NCBI GenBank assembly: GCA_002420005.1
Contig: DIHE01000098.1
Location: 1,108-62,373 of the forward strand
DNA length: 61,266 nt
From: Holophagales bacterium UBA5704
GTDB taxonomy: Bacteria; Acidobacteriota; Thermoanaerobaculia; Multivoradales; UBA5704
Reading direction: 5' to 3'
Position numbers and translations under genes: made by a program. Below, one piece after another: positions 15,859-24,495 of the stretch (position 1 is its first letter; every line of letters begins with the position of its first letter). The notes under the pieces are model-generated. The model made no database searches. It was not told the DNA's origin and saw nothing but the letters and a program-made list of their open reading frames with translations.

Positions 15859-17111
15859 GCCCCCAGACCGCGACAGCTCTCTCGCAACCCGAAGAGCCCG
15901 GCGAAGATCTCGATCCTCTGGAGGGCCTTCACGGGCTGGACGAGCGCCGGGCCATCGACAGCTCCGAGGGGGCGGCTTACATGCTCGCCGGGGACAACGG
16001 AGCGTACCTCTCGATCTCCCCAAGTGCCTACAACCTGCTGAAGGCCCGGCGAGAAGGCGTGAGCTTCGCGGAGCTGGCCGTGCGGATCGGCGCGCAGGCG
16101 GGCCGCACCGTGGAACCCGGTGAGGTCGAGGCGGCTTACAAGTCCCTGCTCGGCCGCATCCGGACCCTCCGGCAGGCCGCACAGCGAACCCCCTCCGGCT
16201 TTCTGTTTCGCCTGAGGCTCCTCCCGAAGACCTGGGTCGAGAGGGCCGGGGCTCTCCTCGCACCGGCCTTCCTCTCTCTTCCGGCAGCCCTCTTGCTGGC
16301 GGCGGTTCTCACCTCGGTCGTCTGGGCGGTCGACGTCTACAAGCTCCACCGCTTTTTCGCCATCGGGCCGGCCGCAGGCGACTTCTGGTGGGCCTACGGG
16401 CTCTTTGCCCTGTCGGTTCTGTTCCACGAGCTCGGTCATGCGAGCGCCTGCGTCCACCATGGTGCTCGGCCCAGCGAGATCGGATTCACGATCTACCTCG
16501 TCTTTCCTGCATTTTACAGCGACGTGACCGACGCTTGGCAGCTGCGCAGAGGGCAGCGGGTGGTCATCGATCTGGCGGGCATCTACTTTCAGGCGATCCT
16601 GGGCTCCGCCTATCTGGCGGCCTACCGCCTGACTCACTGGGAACCCCTCTGGTTTGCCTGGATGATGATCGCCACCAGCGCCGTCTTCATGCTGAACCCC
16701 ATTCTCAAGTTCGATGGCTACTGGGCGGTTGCGGATCTCCTGGGGGTGATGCAGCTCAGCCGTCAGCCGGTTCGCATTGTGCGCCATTGGGTCTCCAGAG
16801 CCCTGGGCCGGCCGGTGTCCCCCTTGCCCTGGCCCCTGGCCGTCACGCTCATCCTCGGCCTGTATACGATCGTCAGCTTCGGAATCTGGATTCTGTTTCT
16901 GGTCTTCGCTCTGCCCATGGTGGGGAGGCAGATCGCCGCTTATCCTGCCTTGCTGCGCAAGACGGCCGAGGGATTCACCAGCCCGGCCGGTCCCCCGCTC
17001 TCGACCTTGTTCCACGAGTTGTCGGTCGGCACGTTCATGGTGCTCCTCGCCGGCCTCGTCCTGTGGCGGCTCGTCCGCCCCCTCTGGTCAAGAGTCAAAC
17101 GCCGCGGGTGA
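15855..17111 (+). CDS. RRE-M50 membrane metalloprotease of the RiPP operon
   Basis: 418 residues. Residues ~25-110 form a PqqD-like leader-recognition domain (AAYMLAGDNGAYLSISPSAY and the helices after it). Several TM helices follow. The zinc site is H191-E192-x-x-H195 (LFHELGHASA), and the third ligand Asp is in NPILKFDGYW, the NPxxxxDG motif of site-2-type M50 proteases. Proteins of this build occur beside radical SAM enzymes in epipeptide-like clusters, where they cut the leader. It overlaps the glycosyltransferase gene by four bases. Its 3' end overlaps the convergent TPR gene by 24 bases. No dedicated ABC exporter is seen nearby, so this protein may also take part in release. Confidence 0.85.
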   Translation: MSPQTATALSQPEEPGEDLDPLEGLHGLDERRAIDSSEGAAYMLAGDNGAYLSISPSAYNLLKARREGVSFAELAVRIGAQAGRTVEPGEVEAAYKSLLGRIRTLRQAAQRTPSGFLFRLRLLPKTWVERAGALLAPAFLSLPAALLLAAVLTSVVWAVDVYKLHRFFAIGPAAGDFWWAYGLFALSVLFHELGHASACVHHGARPSEIGFTIYLVFPAFYSDVTDAWQLRRGQRVVIDLAGIYFQAILGSAYLAAYRLTHWEPLWFAWMMIATSAVFMLNPILKFDGYWAVADLLGVMQLSRQPVRIVRHWVSRALGRPVSPLPWPLAVTLILGLYTIVSFGIWILFLVFALPMVGRQIAAYPALLRKTAEGFTSPAGPPLSTLFHELSVGTFMVLLAGLVLWRLVRPLWSRVKRRG

Positions 17112-18368
17112 TCCGCCGCCGGTGGTGCGGCTCGGCTGCCGCGCCTGGCGGGAGAGCAGGAAGGCGGCGAGGGCCTCGCGCTCGACACCCAGGGCGACGA
17201 ACACGGTTCGGGCCTCCTGGGCCAGCTCTTCCACTTTGTCGGCCCGGCCGGCGGCGAGGAAGACCAGGGCGAGCTCCAGGGTCGCCTCGGCCGCTTCGTA
17301 GACTCGGCCCTGCCGGTGGAAGCGCTCCCGCAGCGCGGTGAAGGCCGCTTCGGCCTCGGCCGTCCGGCCCAGGCCACGGGCGAGCTGTCCTTGCGCCCAT
17401 TGGCGCCCCGACTCCGCACCGGGCAGGCCCAATGCACCCGTCGTTTCGCGGCTGTGCAGGAGGAGGCCTTCGGCGTCCAGGAATTTGCCCGCCTGGATGA
17501 GGCACATCGCGAGGTTGTGGTGGATCGCCTGCGCGAGCTGCGGATCGCGCAGCGCGGCCGGCAGCTCGCTCGCCTCCCGCAAGAGGCGGACGGCGCGCTC
17601 CGGCTCGCCGTGCTCACCGTGGACGATCGACCAGGCGAGCATCGCCTCCACGGCCCGCCGGGACTCTCCGGCGGAGAGCCAGATCGACACCGCCCGCCGC
17701 AGCAGGCGCTCGGCTTCGGGGAACCGCCGTTGCATCCTTCGCAGCACCGCCTTGAGGACGAGCATCTGGGCCCGTTCGAGATGGTCGCGCGTTCCGCTGC
17801 GCAGATGGGCCTCGGCGTGCAGGAACGCCTGATCAGCACCGAACAGGTCGCCGGCGAACCGCCGCGCGCTGGCGGCGAGGGACCAGGCGCGGGCCCGGAG
17901 GTCTTCCACCAGGGCGCGGCCGTAGATCGCAGGATCGAGGACGTCCGTCAGGCGCAGCACCAGGAACGCCCAGGTCTCTCCATCCCGCGGATCGTCCGGG
18001 CTCACCTCGCGGGCGCGGTCGAGCACCATCAGGCTGAGAGAGAAGTTGCGGAAGCGGCGGGCGTTGCGCACCAGCAGCTCGCGGCGGCCGGGGGCATGGC
18101 GCGCCAGCTCGGCGAGCAGGCCGGGAGCCTCGGCACGCTCCCGGCTCGCGTGGCGGATGTGCGGGGCGAGCTGGCCCAGCACCTCGTCGAAGACGCGATC
18201 GTAGGCCCGGCCGGCCCAGGGGGAGGGAGCGCTGCCCGGCGTCCGGGCCTCCAGTGCGGCCCGGCAGGCAGGGCACTCGTGAGCATGGCGCAAGGCGCGG
18301 CGCCGGGCCTCCGGAAGGAGGCCCCACATGCCGCTCAGGGCGTCCGGTTTGGGATGGATCCGTGGCAT
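17088..18368 (-). CDS. TPR-repeat protein with an N-terminal zinc-finger-like motif
   Basis: 426 residues. Near the N-terminus RHAHECPACRAAL fits HxxxCxxC, the ligand pattern of anti-sigma zinc fingers. The rest is alpha-helical with repeated A-x-x-L-x-x-A patterns typical of TPRs (for example GKFLDAEGLLLHSRETTGAL and AEAEAAFTALRERF). There is no TM segment. Proteins of this type are common in Acidobacteria and probably act as cytoplasmic scaffolds or regulators. It is divergent from the PlsB-like gene and convergent with the M50 gene. No sigma factor is adjacent, so an anti-sigma role is not supported. Confidence 0.65.
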   Translation of the reverse strand: MPRIHPKPDALSGMWGLLPEARRRALRHAHECPACRAALEARTPGSAPSPWAGRAYDRVFDEVLGQLAPHIRHASRERAEAPGLLAELARHAPGRRELLVRNARRFRNFSLSLMVLDRAREVSPDDPRDGETWAFLVLRLTDVLDPAIYGRALVEDLRARAWSLAASARRFAGDLFGADQAFLHAEAHLRSGTRDHLERAQMLVLKAVLRRMQRRFPEAERLLRRAVSIWLSAGESRRAVEAMLAWSIVHGEHGEPERAVRLLREASELPAALRDPQLAQAIHHNLAMCLIQAGKFLDAEGLLLHSRETTGALGLPGAESGRQWAQGQLARGLGRTAEAEAAFTALRERFHRQGRVYEAAEATLELALVFLAAGRADKVEELAQEARTVFVALGVEREALAAFLLSRQARQPSRTTGGGSPAAFDS

Positions 18369-18437
18369 CTCTGGTGGATTAGTTTCCGCCGAAGCGCCGT
18401 CCGTGACAAGGACGCGCTATGATCGGAACGATTCAAG

Positions 18438-19880
18438 ATGACCGGCAGCGTCCACCTTCCCCTCTGGATGGTCCTGCTCCTCGGCGCGCTCGCCGCCGTG
18501 GCGGTGCTCGATCGGCTGCTCGTGCCGAGCGTCCGCTGGTATCTGCGGCGCCAGGTGAACGAGGTCATCGACGAGGTCAACACCCGGCTCGCCCTGAAGA
18601 TCCCCGCCTTCCACCGCACCAAGCGCCGGGTGCTCATCGACCGCCTGCTCTTCGATCCCAAGGTGCTGGAGGCGGTGGACGAGCACGCGCGCACCCAGGG
18701 CACGCCGCGCGAGGTGGTGCTCGCCCGCATCGAGACCTACGCGCGGGAGATCGTGCCGGCGTTCAATGCGTACTTCTACTTCCGGATCGGCTACTGGGTG
18801 TCGCGCCACGTCGCGCGGCTGCTCTACCGGGTGCGCCTGGGCGCCTCCGACGAAGCGGGCCTCGCGGCCGTCCGGCCGGGCTCGACGGTGGTCTTCCTGA
18901 TGAACCACCGCAGCAACATGGACTACGTGCTGGTGGCCTACCTCGCGGCGAGCCGGACGGCGCTGTCCTATGCGGTCGGCGAGTGGGCGCGCATCTGGCC
19001 GCTGCAGACCCTGATCCGCTCCACCGGCGCCTACTTCGTGCGCCGCAGCTCCGGCGATCCCCTCTACCGGCGGGTGCTGGAGCGCTACGTCCACATGGCC
19101 ACCTCGTCGGGTGTGCCGCAGGCGGTCTACCCGGAAGGAGGGCTGACCCGCGACGGCCTGCTGCGGCCTCCCAAGCTCGGTGTGCTCGACTACATGCTGC
19201 GCGGCTTCGACCCGGAGGGCGAGCGCGATCTGGTGTTCATCCCGGTGGGGATCAACTACGACCGCGTCCTGGAGGACCGCACGCTCCTGCTCGACACCAT
19301 GCCGGGTGCGCCGCGGGCCGGCAAGACGGCGGCGGTGCGCACCACCCTGGGCTTCGTGCTGCAGAACGTGTGGCTCATGCTGCGCAGCCGCTGGCACCGT
19401 TTCGGGTATGCCTGCGTCAGCTTCGGGGCGCCGGTGTCGATGCAGACCTGGTTGGCCGCGCGGAGCCTCGATTTCCGGCGGATGGACAAGGAGACGCGCT
19501 CGGCCCATCTGGCGGAGCTCGGGGCGGAGCTGATGCAGGCGGTCGGTGGCGTGATCCCGGTGCTTCCCGTCCCGCTGGTCGCCTCGGTCTTCGTGGAGAG
19601 ACCCGGCGAGACGCTCTCCGAGCTCGAGCTCAAGGCCGAGGTGGAGCGCCGGATGCGCGAGCTGGAAGCCGCCGGAGCCCACGTCTACATCCCGCGGCGC
19701 GACCGCGAGTACGCGATCACCGCCGGCCTGCGCATGCTCACCCAGCGCCATCTCGTCGACCTGGACGAAGCGGAGGGCCTCTACCGCGCCCGGCCCGAGG
19801 AAATGCCCGTGCTGCGCTACTATGGGAATTCGATCGCCCACCTGCCCCGGGACGCCGGGCGGGTGGCGGCGGGGGGGTAG
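18438..19880 (+). CDS. Glycerol-3-phosphate / lysophosphatidate acyltransferase, PlsB-like
   Basis: 480 residues. A single N-terminal TM segment is followed by the four acyltransferase blocks: NHRSNMDY (the HX4D catalytic pair), GAYFVRRSSGDPLYRRV, YPEGGLTRDG and FIPVGINYDR. The order and the EGG-x-TRDG form are those of PlsB-type glycerol-3-phosphate acyltransferases rather than PlsC. It would add the first fatty acid in phospholipid synthesis at the membrane. It is shorter than E. coli PlsB (about 800 residues), lacking the long N-terminal part. A TATGAT at 18418-18423 could be its -10, without a recognisable -35. A phosphatase gene follows 38 bases later. Confidence 0.8.
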   Translation: MTGSVHLPLWMVLLLGALAAVAVLDRLLVPSVRWYLRRQVNEVIDEVNTRLALKIPAFHRTKRRVLIDRLLFDPKVLEAVDEHARTQGTPREVVLARIETYAREIVPAFNAYFYFRIGYWVSRHVARLLYRVRLGASDEAGLAAVRPGSTVVFLMNHRSNMDYVLVAYLAASRTALSYAVGEWARIWPLQTLIRSTGAYFVRRSSGDPLYRRVLERYVHMATSSGVPQAVYPEGGLTRDGLLRPPKLGVLDYMLRGFDPEGERDLVFIPVGINYDRVLEDRTLLLDTMPGAPRAGKTAAVRTTLGFVLQNVWLMLRSRWHRFGYACVSFGAPVSMQTWLAARSLDFRRMDKETRSAHLAELGAELMQAVGGVIPVLPVPLVASVFVERPGETLSELELKAEVERRMRELEAAGAHVYIPRRDREYAITAGLRMLTQRHLVDLDEAEGLYRARPEEMPVLRYYGNSIAHLPRDAGRVAAGG

Positions 19881-19918
19881 GAAACACCGACGCCGCGCGT
19901 GCGTATCGAGAGGTTGGC

Positions 19919-21112
19919 ATGGCCCGCGCCCGCACCCAAGGCTTTCTCGATCGGTTGCAGCGATTCTTCCGCGACTACACCGCGGGGATGAACAGCCGCG
20001 ACCTGCGGCGCCTGTTCGAGCGCGATGCGGCGAACGCCTATGCGGTGCTCACCCGTGAGCACGCCCGGGAGCCCGAGCCGCGCGACGGGATCAAGCTGTG
20101 GCTCCATCGCACCCGTCTCGCCTTCCTCGGCCTCTCTTACAAGCTCTCCCCGGCGCGGCGCCTGCTGTTCGTGCTCGCCCTGCTCTTCCTGCTCCTCGGC
20201 TTCACGCGGGACCTGGAGGTCGTGTTCAGCACCGAGCGGGTGCGCATCCTGGTCGACTTCTCGCCGTTCTGGTTCACCCTGAGCTTCCTCGCCCTCACCT
20301 ACCTGCTCGCGCTGGAGCTGGTGGACCGGGTGCGCGTGCGCGACGAGCTGGAGGTGGCCCGCGAGCTGCAAGCGGCGCTTCTGCCGCAGGAGATGCCGGT
20401 CGTCCCCGGCTGGTCCTTCGCCCATTCCTACCGCACCGCGAACGAGGTCGGCGGCGACTACTACGACCTGATGCCGCTCCCCGACGGCCGCGTCGCGCTG
20501 ATCGTGGGCGACGCCTCCGGCCACGGCATGGCCGCCGGGCTGGTGATGGCGATCGCCAACACCACCTTGAAGACCGCGATCGACATCGATCCGTCGCCCG
20601 AGCGGGTGCTCGCATTGGTCAACCGCGCCATCTGGCGGATCGGCACCCGGCGCGCCTTCATGAGCGTTTTCTATGCCGTGCTCGATCCGGTGGCAGGGAC
20701 CTTGGAGTACGTCTGCGCCGGTCATCCGTTCCCCTTCGTGCGGCGGGAGGAGGGCCGCATTGAGGAGCTGGGCCGCGGCGGGCTGCCGCTGGGCATCCGC
20801 GAGGTCCTGCCCCTGGAGGCCCAACACGCCACGCTCGCGCCCGGCGACCTGCTGGTCCTCTATACCGACGGTCTCGCGGAGGCGGTGGATGCAGCCGGCC
20901 GCGCCTTCGGATACGACCGCATCGCCGAGCTGCTGGAGACGGGCGGGGCGCCCTGGGCGGTCCACGACCGGATCCTCTCCACCTTCGACGTCCACACGCG
21001 GGACGAGCCGCTGCGCGACGACCTGACGCTGCTCGTGATGTCGCGGCTGCCGCCGCTGCCGGTGGGGGTCAGAGACGACGGGTCAGACGCGCCAGCAGCC
21101 GTTTCCAGCTGA
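19919..21112 (+). CDS. Membrane PP2C/SpoIIE-type serine phosphatase
   Basis: 397 residues. Two hydrophobic segments (LLFVLALLFLLLGF and FWFTLSFLALTYLLALEL) precede a short coiled linker (RVRDELEVARELQAALLPQE) and an RsbU/SpoIIE phosphatase domain. Metal-binding motifs are visible: NEVGGDYYDLMPL, IVGDASGHGMAAG, YTDGLAEAVDA and DDLTLLVM. Such enzymes dephosphorylate anti-anti-sigma factors in partner-switching pathways. The partner is not encoded here. It runs in the same direction as the acyltransferase gene and overlaps the convergent CoA-transferase gene by 44 bases at the 3' end. Confidence 0.88.
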   Translation: MARARTQGFLDRLQRFFRDYTAGMNSRDLRRLFERDAANAYAVLTREHAREPEPRDGIKLWLHRTRLAFLGLSYKLSPARRLLFVLALLFLLLGFTRDLEVVFSTERVRILVDFSPFWFTLSFLALTYLLALELVDRVRVRDELEVARELQAALLPQEMPVVPGWSFAHSYRTANEVGGDYYDLMPLPDGRVALIVGDASGHGMAAGLVMAIANTTLKTAIDIDPSPERVLALVNRAIWRIGTRRAFMSVFYAVLDPVAGTLEYVCAGHPFPFVRREEGRIEELGRGGLPLGIREVLPLEAQHATLAPGDLLVLYTDGLAEAVDAAGRAFGYDRIAELLETGGAPWAVHDRILSTFDVHTRDEPLRDDLTLLVMSRLPPLPVGVRDDGSDAPAAVSS

Positions 21113-22244
21113 ACCGCCGCCCCACCCCGCGCGCCACCTCGTAGCCGTGCAGGCCGAATTCCTTCAGCAGGGCGAGGGTGTGCTCGCCATGGGCCGGCAC
21201 GCGGGCGGCGGCGCGCGGCCGTTCGCCGTCGAAGCGGGCGGGGAAGGCGAGGCGCGGCAGGGCGTCGGGTCCGTCGGTCACCACGCCGCGCGCCCGGGTC
21301 TGGGGATGGGCGCGCGCCTCGGCCGGGGTGAGGATCATCTCGGCCGGGATGTCCTCCCGCGCCAGCAGGTCCTGCCATTCGGCCCGCGTGCGGCGGCGGA
21401 TCAGCGCGGCCACCTTCTCATGCGCCCGGCGCGACCGGCTGTATTGCTTGCCGATCAGGTCCTTGCGGCCGGCCGCGGTGCAGAAGCGGCGCCAGAAGTG
21501 GGGCTCCAGCGCGGCGAGCGCCAGCAGGTCGCCCTCGGCGGTCTTGTACAGGTCGTAGCAGGGGAAGGCGCCGGTGAGCGGCAGGGGCTCGCCGACCGGG
21601 TGCGGGCGCGGCCCCGCATCGGCGGCCCAGGCGGTCAGATTGGCATGCACCCCGGCATCGAACAGCGCGGCGTCGATGTGGGTGCCGCGCCCGGTGCGCT
21701 CGCGTTCGAGGAGGGCGGCGAGGATGGCGGTCGCCGCGCTCCACGCTCCCACCAGATCGGCGAGCGGGGCGGCGGGCATGCTGCCGGTGGAGGCGAGCGA
21801 GCCGGCCAGCGCCTGGTAGGTGAGGTCATGGCCGGCGCGGGCGGCGTAGGGACCGTCCGCGCCCCAGCCGGAGAGCGAGCAGACGACGAGGCGGGGCCAG
21901 CGCGTGCGCAGCCGCTCGGCGGAGAACCCGAAGCGTTCCAGCGTTCCCGGGCGGAACGTCTCGACGAGCACGTCCGCGTGGTCGAGCAGAGCCTCCAGCA
22001 CGGCACACCCCGAGCGTTCCTTGAGATCGAGCGCGACGCTCTCGACCCCGGCGAGGAGGAGCGCCGCGAGGGAGCCGGTGCCGGCGCGCCGCGGGGGCGC
22101 GCTGCGCACCGGGTCGCCGAGCTCCGGCTCTTCCACCTTGAGCACCCGCGCTCCGAGATCGGCCAGGAGGCGGGTGGTGAGCGGCCCGGGGAGGAGCCGG
22201 GAGAGATCGACGACGAGGCGGCCGGCGAGCGGGGTGGCGCTCAC
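21069..22244 (-). CDS. Family III CoA transferase (CaiB/BaiF; alpha-methylacyl-CoA racemase-like)
   Basis: 391 residues. The N-terminus AGRLVVDLSRLLPGPLTTRLLADLGARVLKVEEP is the family signature, with DPVR and DLKERSG as the CoA-binding segments. GHDLTYQALAG carries the His-Asp arrangement of the racemase branch, so isomerisation of a branched acyl-CoA is at least as likely as CoA transfer. The start is GTG at 22244, and its first bases overlap the thiolase stop (GTGA), so it is the second gene of a fatty-acid catabolism pair. The C-terminal tail is basic (RRFSWKRLLARLTRRL). Confidence 0.88.
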   Translation of the reverse strand: MSATPLAGRLVVDLSRLLPGPLTTRLLADLGARVLKVEEPELGDPVRSAPPRRAGTGSLAALLLAGVESVALDLKERSGCAVLEALLDHADVLVETFRPGTLERFGFSAERLRTRWPRLVVCSLSGWGADGPYAARAGHDLTYQALAGSLASTGSMPAAPLADLVGAWSAATAILAALLERERTGRGTHIDAALFDAGVHANLTAWAADAGPRPHPVGEPLPLTGAFPCYDLYKTAEGDLLALAALEPHFWRRFCTAAGRKDLIGKQYSRSRRAHEKVAALIRRRTRAEWQDLLAREDIPAEMILTPAEARAHPQTRARGVVTDGPDALPRLAFPARFDGERPRAAARVPAHGEHTLALLKEFGLHGYEVARGVGRRFSWKRLLARLTRRL

Positions 22245-23686
22245 TCCCGCTCGACGACCATCGCGAAGCCGACGCCGCCGGCCGCGCAGACGGTGGCCAG
22301 CCCCAGGTTCTCGCCGCGGCGGCGCAGCTCATAGAGGAGCTGCGTGACCACGCGGGCACCCGTGGCACCGAAGGGATGGCCGATGGCGATCGAGCCGCCG
22401 GTCACGTTGAAGCGGTCGAAATCGACCACGCCGAGCGGCGCGCTGCGCCCCAGCTCCTCGCGCGCGAACTTCGGCGAGGCGAACGCCTTCAGGTTGGAGA
22501 CGATCTGCGCGGCGAACGCCTCGTGCATCTCCACCAGGTCGACGTCCGCCAAGGTCAGGCCGGCGGCGTCGAGCGCGGCCGGCGCGGCATAGGCCGGCCC
22601 CTGCAGGAGCTGGTCGCCGGGGTGGAGGGCGGTGAAGGCGTAGGAGCGCAGGTAGCCCAGCGGGGTCAGGCCGAGCGCCTTCGCCCGCTCCTCGCTCATC
22701 AGCAGCACGGCCGAGCCGCCGTCGGTGAGCGGGCTGGAGTTGCCCGCCGTCAGGCTGCCGTAGCGGCGGTCGAACACCGGCTTGAGCTTGGCCAGGGCCT
22801 CCAGGGAGGAGTCGGCGCGCACGCCGTTGTCCACGGTCACCGCCTTGTCATAGCGCGGCGGCGGGAAGGCCGGTGCGATCTGCGCGGTCAGGCGGCCGTC
22901 GGCGGTGGCGGCGGCGGCCCGCTGGTGGGACATCCAGGCGATCTCGTCCTGCGCCTGGCGGGAGATGTCGTTCTCCTTCGCCATCTTCTCCGCCGACTCG
23001 CCCATCGAGAGGCCGGTGGTGTACTCGGCGATGGCCGGTGCCACCGGCGCCAGGTCGGCCGGGCGCAGCTTGCTGAGAGCTCCGGCGCGCTGCGGCAGGG
23101 TCTTCGCCTTGCTCAGCTCGATGAACACGCCCGCCGCCTTGCGCGAGAACTGGATCGGCACGTTGGAGAGCGATTCGGCGCCACCGGCGAGCACGACGTC
23201 GCACTCGCCGGAAAGGATGGACGCCGCGCCGAAGGTCATCGCCCGCGTCGAGGAGGCGCAGGCCAGGTTCACCGTCACCCCGGGGATGTGCATCGGCATC
23301 GAGGTGCGGAACACCACCTCGCGCCCGAGGTTCGGCGCATGCAGCGCCGGAACGACCACGCCGAACACCGACAGGTCGATGATCCCGGGATCGATCCCGG
23401 TGCGCGCCAGCAGCTCGGCGGCGGCGGCGCTCGCGAGGTCGATCACGTCCATGTTCTGGAAGTCGGTCCCGGACTTGACGAACGGCGTGCGGCAGCCGTC
23501 GATGATCGCCACCCGGCCCCGGGGTCCCTTGAGCTCGCGGCGCCCGGTGGCCTGCACCGTCTTCGGCCGGCCCGAGGTCCACACCGTGTCGGCCCGTGCG
23601 GTGATCTCTTCGAGCGCCGAAGCCGTATTCAAAGGACGCAGCGGCGCCGGCGGCTGCGACTCCTGGGTCTGGAGATTCTCTGCCAT
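22241..23686 (-). CDS. Acetyl-CoA C-acyltransferase (thiolase, FadI-like)
   Basis: 481 residues. The ATG at 23686 has GGAGAGGAG upstream. Catalytic residues are clear: the nucleophilic Cys in NLACASSTRAM, His in GHPFGATGAR and the second Cys in CAAGGVGFAM. The N-terminal ~45 residues are a family-specific extension before RGRVAIIDGCRTPFVKSG. The length and the TDFQNMDVIDL segment resemble FadI, the thiolase subunit of the anaerobic/long-chain fatty acid oxidation complex. It lies between the CoA-transferase gene (overlapping) and an acyl-CoA-synthetase-like gene five bases upstream. It differs from the thiolase fragment at the window start. Confidence 0.92.
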   Translation of the reverse strand: MAENLQTQESQPPAPLRPLNTASALEEITARADTVWTSGRPKTVQATGRRELKGPRGRVAIIDGCRTPFVKSGTDFQNMDVIDLASAAAAELLARTGIDPGIIDLSVFGVVVPALHAPNLGREVVFRTSMPMHIPGVTVNLACASSTRAMTFGAASILSGECDVVLAGGAESLSNVPIQFSRKAAGVFIELSKAKTLPQRAGALSKLRPADLAPVAPAIAEYTTGLSMGESAEKMAKENDISRQAQDEIAWMSHQRAAAATADGRLTAQIAPAFPPPRYDKAVTVDNGVRADSSLEALAKLKPVFDRRYGSLTAGNSSPLTDGGSAVLLMSEERAKALGLTPLGYLRSYAFTALHPGDQLLQGPAYAAPAALDAAGLTLADVDLVEMHEAFAAQIVSNLKAFASPKFAREELGRSAPLGVVDFDRFNVTGGSIAIGHPFGATGARVVTQLLYELRRRGENLGLATVCAAGGVGFAMVVERE

Positions 23687-23691
23687 GGGTC

Positions 23692-24495
23692 TCACTCCTC
23701 TCCCAGCCTGTATACCACAGGCTTGCCGCTTTGCGGCATAGGAGAGAAGCCCCGCTGTTCCCAGAATCGCCGTTCCTCCTCCGGCAGAGCGCCTTCGGTC
23801 ACCAGGACGGCGCGCAGGCGGCCGAAGGGGGGCCGGTTCCTGCGGCGGAAAGGCTTCCAGCCCGCCTCGTCGCGCTCGACGGCGGCGCGCAGGCGCAGCA
23901 GCTCGGCGGCGGAGCCGGCGAAGACGGTCGGCCGCGCCCAGACCGCGGTGGCCACCCGGTGGGCCGGGTCCGGCTCGAGGACCAGGGCCGCCTGCGCCAC
24001 CGTGGCCCAGGTGAGCAGCCGGCGCTCCACCGGATCCCCGGCGAACCCGGCGAGCACGAGCACATGGCGTTTCCCGGGAGGAAGCCGCGGGATCAGCCCG
24101 TCCAGGTCGTCGCCCGAACCGGCCGCGAGGCGCTCCGGGTCGGGCGGCGGCCCGCCGGTGCGCGCGGCGTCCTCCCAGGCCGGCAGGTCCACCACGCCAC
24201 CCTCCACCTCGACCCGGAGGACCGGCACGCCTCCGGGCGGCAGGGGCTGCGGGACGGAGGCCAGCCCGGCGGCCTGGACGGCGAGGTCGAGCACGACGGC
24301 CTGGGAATGCGGGGCATACAGGAACGAGGCGCGGGTGCCCATGGGGAGGCGGGCGAGTGGAGCGGCCCAGGCGGCGGCCGCTGCTGCGGCGCGTCCCCAG
24401 GAGATCCACCGCCAATGCCAACCCTCCTGGTAGAACAGCCAGGGGGCTTCCGGGTCGCGGGCGGCGTGCCGAAACAGCGCGGCGGGGGCGGTCAG
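23692..24495 (-). CDS. Degenerate acyl-CoA-synthetase-like protein with unclear start
   Basis: About 267 residues. The N-terminal part (TAPAALFRHAARDPEAPWLF, then YQEGWHWRWISWGRA and DLAVQAAGLASVPQPLP) resembles the start of AMP-binding acyl-CoA ligases. The rest is shrunken and lacks the P-loop-like STG-TGKPK motif and the C-terminal lid domain, so adenylation activity is unlikely. The frame has no ATG, GTG or TTG between its first recognisable residues and position 24663. A CTG at 24495 would overlap the stop of the upstream gene (CTGA); the next internal ATG is at 24342. It is either a gene with an unusual start or a decaying one. It sits immediately before the thiolase gene. Confidence 0.5.
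   Translation of the reverse strand: MTAPAALFRHAARDPEAPWLFYQEGWHWRWISWGRAAAAAAAWAAPLARLPMGTRASFLYAPHSQAVVLDLAVQAAGLASVPQPLPPGGVPVLRVEVEGGVVDLPAWEDAARTGGPPPDPERLAAGSGDDLDGLIPRLPPGKRHVLVLAGFAGDPVERRLLTWATVAQAALVLEPDPAHRVATAVWARPTVFAGSAAELLRLRAAVERDEAGWKPFRRRNRPPFGRLRAVLVTEGALPEEERRFWEQRGFSPMPQSGKPVVYRLGEE

Noticed and set aside
10421..17111. PQQ or mycofactocin biosynthesis
   Set aside because: The radical SAM and PqqD-like domains are shared, but PqqA/MftA-type precursors and the other pathway enzymes are absent. The precursors are Cys-rich and in three copies.
17088..18368. Anti-sigma factor
   Set aside because: Only the HxxxCxxC motif fits. There is no TM segment or adjacent sigma-factor gene and the bulk is TPR.
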